A DNA stretch of 7,487 nt. Source: Candidatus Omnitrophota bacterium (GTDB taxonomy: Bacteria; Omnitrophota; Gorgyraeia; Zapsychrales; Zapsychraceae). The notes under the pieces were generated by a model, which was not told where the DNA came from, made no database searches, and saw nothing but the letters and a program-made list of their open reading frames with translations. Positions 5,238 to 7,487 of this stretch are shown one piece after another. Both the position numbers and the translations under genes were made by a program. How positions within the stretch are numbered: position 1 is the stretch's first letter; each line of letters starts with the position of its first letter. The stretch is taken from positions 1 to 7,487 of the forward strand of contig JAGYNW010000094.1 in NCBI GenBank assembly GCA_018399915.1, written 5' to 3'.

Positions 5238-6884
5238 TTATCTTCCCTTTCCTTGCTTGGACATCTTCCATTGCGTAAAGGATGAAAACAAATAAAACAT
5301 CGTAAAGTAAAGAGTCAGTCCGCTCGCGAAAGTGTAAAAAATAAAACCTAAAAACAACGGCATAATCGTGCTCATCATTTTTTGTTGTGACTTTTGGGCA
5401 GGATCGGTCATTACCATGTTTTTTGCTGACATTTTTTGCTGGAAAAACATAATAATCATCATCAAAACTGGCAGGATATTAAAATACTCACTATTAACTA
5501 ATGGTATGGTAAACGGTAATTTGAATAAATGGTCTGGCTGAGATAAATCTTTAATCCACAAAAAAGAGGTCCCATTAAAATAAACAGAGCGCCATAAGAC
5601 CTGGTATAGCCCAATGAAGACCGGCATCTGAAGAAGCATCGGTAAACATCCCCCCAGGGGATTAATTTTATGCTTCTTATATAATTCCATGACCTCCATG
5701 TTGGCTTTTTGTTGATCATTTTTATATTTATCTTTTATTTTCAGTATCTCTGGCTGCAAGGATTGCATTTTTTTCATAGAAAGCATTCCCCGCATGGTCA
5801 ACGGATACATAGAAAAATAGACGATAACAGACATCAACAAAATACAAATGCCCCAGATAGGCACTACCTTATGTAAAAGATGAAGGACCGCATTCATTAA
5901 TTTGGCCATGCCATCTAATAGTCCATTCCGATAATAACGCTTAATTTGCTCAAAATCTGAATCGTAGGTCTTTAACAATGTTTTTTTCTCTGGCCCGGAA
6001 AAAATGGTATGAGAAAAATCCACATATCCACCCGCGGGGATATCCGTCTCAGAGGATTTCATAGATATTTCAAGGACTTTTTCATTAACTGGATTGATTT
6101 TATACCCTATTGTCGCATATTCCGGTTTTATGATAGAACAATAATAGCGCGTCCTAAAACCCACCCAATCAACTATTGCAGATTCTTGTTTTAATTCCTT
6201 GTCTTTAAATTTGAAAGCATTGTTCTTACGATGCATTTTTCGATCTGCAAAAACAACGTACTCCAGGAGAGATCTGCTTCGAATAGCATCATTGTCTTTT
6301 TTTGCGCCTTCAATGTCCAAACTGGACATATCTATTGTGTAAGCGTTAATGTCCATTTTTTGCTGTTTGGACATTTTTCCATTATTTTCTATTCTTGTAT
6401 TAGCTTTTACAATATATTCTCCCGGAGAGAGAAAATATTGCCTGTATATAGTTATATCTCCGGCACGAAGAACATAGGTTATTTGATCATCAGAAATGGA
6501 TTCAACTTGGAAAACATCTTTTTCATAGGCATTAATCGACAACAAATTTTTTATCGGAATAGTTGACTGATATTCCTTAAGATATACCTGCCGGACTACG
6601 CCCCCTCGGTCAGAGAGCTTTACTGATAATTTTTCATTCTCAAGGATAGTAATTTTTTCTTCTTGAGATGATTCCATTTTTTGCTTTTTTTCTGAGGGAG
6701 GAGGGATTGATTCAGACTGGTTCTCTGACAGGCTTGAACCTTTTTCCCCCTGAATCAAGGGCTGTTGTGATTGGTTGGCTTGGTCACCAAACATATCGGT
6801 TCTTTGGCCTGGCTGAAAAGCGCCAGACCACAAATAAACAATCACAAACGACAAAAAAGCTGCTAATAATAATCTTTTTTCCAT
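5238..6884 (-). CDS. yidC: Membrane protein insertase YidC (Gram-negative type)
   Basis: An inner-membrane insertase acting alone or with SecYEG. The 548-residue product has an N-terminal anchor (about 5-22), a Ser/Gln/Glu-rich linker (about 24-75), a large periplasmic P1 domain (about 76-320) and the conserved five-helix core: TM2 about 342-362, the C1 cytoplasmic loop 363-408, TM3 about 411-431 including NPLGGCLPMLLQMPVF (408-423), TM4 about 466-482 and TM5 about 505-533, with TDPAQKSQQKMM (493-504) before TM5. The length and P1 domain indicate a diderm bacterium. Aligned through WG-x9-(V)x3-MYPLT, the groove arginine of E. coli (R366) is replaced by Tyr356. The short basic tail lacks the long C-terminal extension seen in monoderm paralogs. 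It starts 11 bases after the yidD stop and is coupled to the Jag_N gene. Confidence 0.97.
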   Translation of the reverse strand: MEKRLLLAAFLSFVIVYLWSGAFQPGQRTDMFGDQANQSQQPLIQGEKGSSLSENQSESIPPPSEKKQKMESSQEEKITILENEKLSVKLSDRGGVVRQVYLKEYQSTIPIKNLLSINAYEKDVFQVESISDDQITYVLRAGDITIYRQYFLSPGEYIVKANTRIENNGKMSKQQKMDINAYTIDMSSLDIEGAKKDNDAIRSRSLLEYVVFADRKMHRKNNAFKFKDKELKQESAIVDWVGFRTRYYCSIIKPEYATIGYKINPVNEKVLEISMKSSETDIPAGGYVDFSHTIFSGPEKKTLLKTYDSDFEQIKRYYRNGLLDGMAKLMNAVLHLLHKVVPIWGICILLMSVIVYFSMYPLTMRGMLSMKKMQSLQPEILKIKDKYKNDQQKANMEVMELYKKHKINPLGGCLPMLLQMPVFIGLYQVLWRSVYFNGTSFLWIKDLSQPDHLFKLPFTIPLVNSEYFNILPVLMMIIMFFQQKMSAKNMVMTDPAQKSQQKMMSTIMPLFLGFIFYTFASGLTLYFTMFYLFSSFTQWKMSKQGKGR

Positions 6885-6895
6885 AAATTTCTTTC

Positions 6896-7102
6896 TTAAA
6901 CAGGATCATGGCCACCAGAGGAAAACGGAGAACACCTTAAAATTCTTTTTAATGACATTATTCCTCCTCGACAAATACCATGCTTTTCAATAGCCTCATA
7001 AGCATATTGCGAGCAGGAAGGGAAGAATCGACATGTTGGTGGAAAGAATCGGTGGCGTATTTTCTGATAAGCCCTGATTAACAATTGAATAAATTTACCC
7101 AT
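6896..7102 (-). CDS. yidD: Membrane protein insertion efficiency factor YidD
   Basis: A small membrane-associated protein that assists YidC-dependent insertion. The 68 residues contain the complete family signature: IRAYQK (9-14), PPTCRFFPSCSQYAYEAIEKHG (21-42, with C24 and C30), KRILRCSPF (52-60, C57) and GGHDPV at the C-terminus. The N-terminal segment 4-20 is an amphipathic, basic helix. It lies directly upstream of yidC, as in most bacteria. The ribosome-binding site is weak (GCGGAAAT about 10 bases or more upstream). The usual partner rnpA, which normally overlaps or precedes yidD, is not found upstream. Confidence 0.96.
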   Translation of the reverse strand: MGKFIQLLIRAYQKIRHRFFPPTCRFFPSCSQYAYEAIEKHGICRGGIMSLKRILRCSPFSSGGHDPV

Positions 7103-7251
7103 AATAAAATGATTTCCGCTTTATTAAAATTTCTCTTTCTGAATATTAGAAGAAAGGGGTTTTTTAAATAGAAGAGGACATCTTTAGTTCTTGTATTTCT
7201 GATTGATGATAATGTAATCAGATTTTATCTTAAAAAAGATAGCTACAAAAA
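7103..7251. other. Gene-free spacer where rnpA is expected
   Basis: This 149-bp AT-rich spacer between rpmH and yidD holds no frame that resembles RnpA (the RNRxKRxxRE motif is absent in all minus-strand frames). A normal rnpA of ~330 bases would not fit. It contains a 7-bp inverted repeat (7198-7222), a short AT stem (TATCTT-TTTT-AAGATA just after the rpmH stop) and a weak CTTTCT/AGAAAG repeat nearer yidD. No convincing promoter or terminator was recognised. Confidence 0.75.
7198..7222. repeat. Inverted repeat in the rpmH-yidD spacer
   Basis: TCTGATT (7198-7204) and AATCAGA (7216-7222) are a perfect 7-bp inverted repeat with an 11-base loop. On the transcribed strand it is followed by AAATAC, not a T tract, so it is not a clear terminator. 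It may be a processing or stability hairpin between rpmH and yidD. Confidence 0.4.
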
Positions 7252-7389
7252 CTACTTGCTTAGTCGCTTTCGTCCTTTAGCTCTTCGTCTGGACAATACA
7301 TCTTTCCCGTCAGAAGTTTCAGAACGCTTACGAAAACCGTGGGTTCTTTTACCTTTTAGATTTGTTGGTGTTTTTAAATTCTTTTTCAT
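7252..7389 (-). CDS. rpmH: 50S ribosomal protein L34
   Basis: A 45-residue, very basic protein of the large ribosomal subunit. The L34 signature is intact: NLKGKRTHGFRKR (10-22, usually NLKRKRTHGFRAR), GKDVLSRRRAKGRKRLSK (28-45, usually GRKVLxRRRAKGRKRLS). It begins MKKNLKTPT rather than the common MKRTYQPS, a normal degree of variation. It is the first gene of the block and sits at the origin-side end, as in many bacteria where rpmH neighbours dnaA. The ATG lies only 9 bases downstream of a strong -10 box, leaving practically no leader and no Shine-Dalgarno. Confidence 0.97.
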   Translation of the reverse strand: MKKNLKTPTNLKGKRTHGFRKRSETSDGKDVLSRRRAKGRKRLSK

Positions 7390-7398
7390 AATTTGTCA

Positions 7399-7426
7399 AT
7401 TATAACATACGCCTTTTGATAGTCAA
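7399..7426 (-). promoter_or_regulatory. Strong promoter of rpmH (extended -10)
   Basis: -35 TTGACT (complement of 7421-7426), a 16-base spacer, -10 TATAAT (complement of 7399-7404) preceded by TGT, an extended -10 element. The predicted start is about 2-4 bases before the rpmH ATG at 7389. The upstream AT-rich bases could act as an UP element. Confidence 0.75.
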
Positions 7427-7428
7427 GA

Positions 7429-7457
7429 TTTTTTGGTTTAGGCTAAGCACCAAAAAA
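7429..7457. repeat. Inverted repeat with T/A tracts upstream of the rpmH promoter
   Basis: TTTTTTGGT (7429-7437) and ACCAAAAAA (7449-7457) form a perfect 9-bp inverted repeat around an 11-base centre that holds a second small palindrome (TTAGGCTAA). It begins 2 bases upstream of the -35 box. Neither strand has a separate T tail after the stem, so it could be a terminator of an incoming transcript only through its own arm, or a regulator-binding or UP-type site. Confidence 0.45.
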
Positions 7458-7487
7458 ATTTATTTTAAAATATTTATTTTATACATT
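7458..7487. other. AT-rich right end, possibly origin-flanking
   Basis: The last 30 bases consist almost wholly of A and T (runs of TTTATTTT and AAAATATTT). No DnaA box (TTATCCACA or its complement) is visible inside the window. The rpmH-side position makes an origin beyond the right edge plausible but unproven. Confidence 0.3.

Noticed and set aside
6231..6566. A 111-codon open frame on the plus strand opposite yidC
   Set aside because: It is antisense to the YidC periplasmic domain, with no ribosome-binding site or family resemblance.
7103..7251. Degraded rnpA remnant in the rpmH-yidD spacer
   Set aside because: One minus-strand frame stays open for about 48 codons and has a few basic residues, but no RnpA motif could be aligned to it.
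7391..7396. TTGACA directly upstream of rpmH as a -35 box
   Set aside because: The matching -10 would lie inside the rpmH coding sequence (TAAAAA), and the upstream TTGACT/TATAAT pair with extended -10 is far better.

Overview
The window is a compact, entirely minus-strand gene block from what looks like the replication-origin neighbourhood of a diderm (Gram-negative-type) bacterium. Evidence for a diderm is the YidC, which has the long periplasmic domain seen in Gram-negative insertases. Evidence for origin proximity is the order rpmH - yidD - yidC - jag domain - parA - parB together with a perfect parS site. The gene content, the moderately AT-rich composition and the unusual joining of the origin-type cluster to a yicC-gmk-rpoZ-coaC cluster suggest an uncultured lineage. 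Omnitrophota-like bacteria are one possibility, but this is an inference from gene order only.

Reading in the direction of transcription (right to left): an AT-rich end carries an inverted repeat and a strong promoter, then rpmH (ribosomal protein L34) with almost no 5' leader. A 148-bp spacer follows where rnpA would be expected but is absent. Next come yidD and yidC (membrane protein insertion), a stand-alone Jag_N domain protein, an intergenic region with an 18-bp parS palindrome, and parA and parB (chromosome segregation). These run into yicC (endoribonuclease family) and gmk (guanylate kinase). A hairpin/U-tract terminator and a near-consensus promoter overlap downstream of gmk. The second unit is rpoZ (RNA polymerase omega), coaC (phosphopantothenoylcysteine decarboxylase without its usual CoaB partner domain), tRNA-Cys(GCA), tRNA-Leu(UAA), tRNA-Val(GAC), and the 5' part of thrS. 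The ThrRS starts directly at the editing domain, lacks the TGS domain, and runs off the left edge.

Functionally this is core housekeeping: translation (L34, tRNAs, ThrRS), transcription (omega), nucleotide and CoA metabolism (Gmk, CoaC), inner-membrane biogenesis (YidD/YidC), RNA metabolism (YicC, Jag_N) and chromosome partitioning (ParABS). No mobile element, CRISPR array, phage gene or defence system was seen. The unusual points are the reductions and rearrangements: missing rnpA, CoaC without CoaB, Jag cut to one domain, ThrRS without TGS, YidC with Tyr in place of its groove arginine, a near-leaderless rpmH, and a promoter that fires into a terminator-like hairpin.
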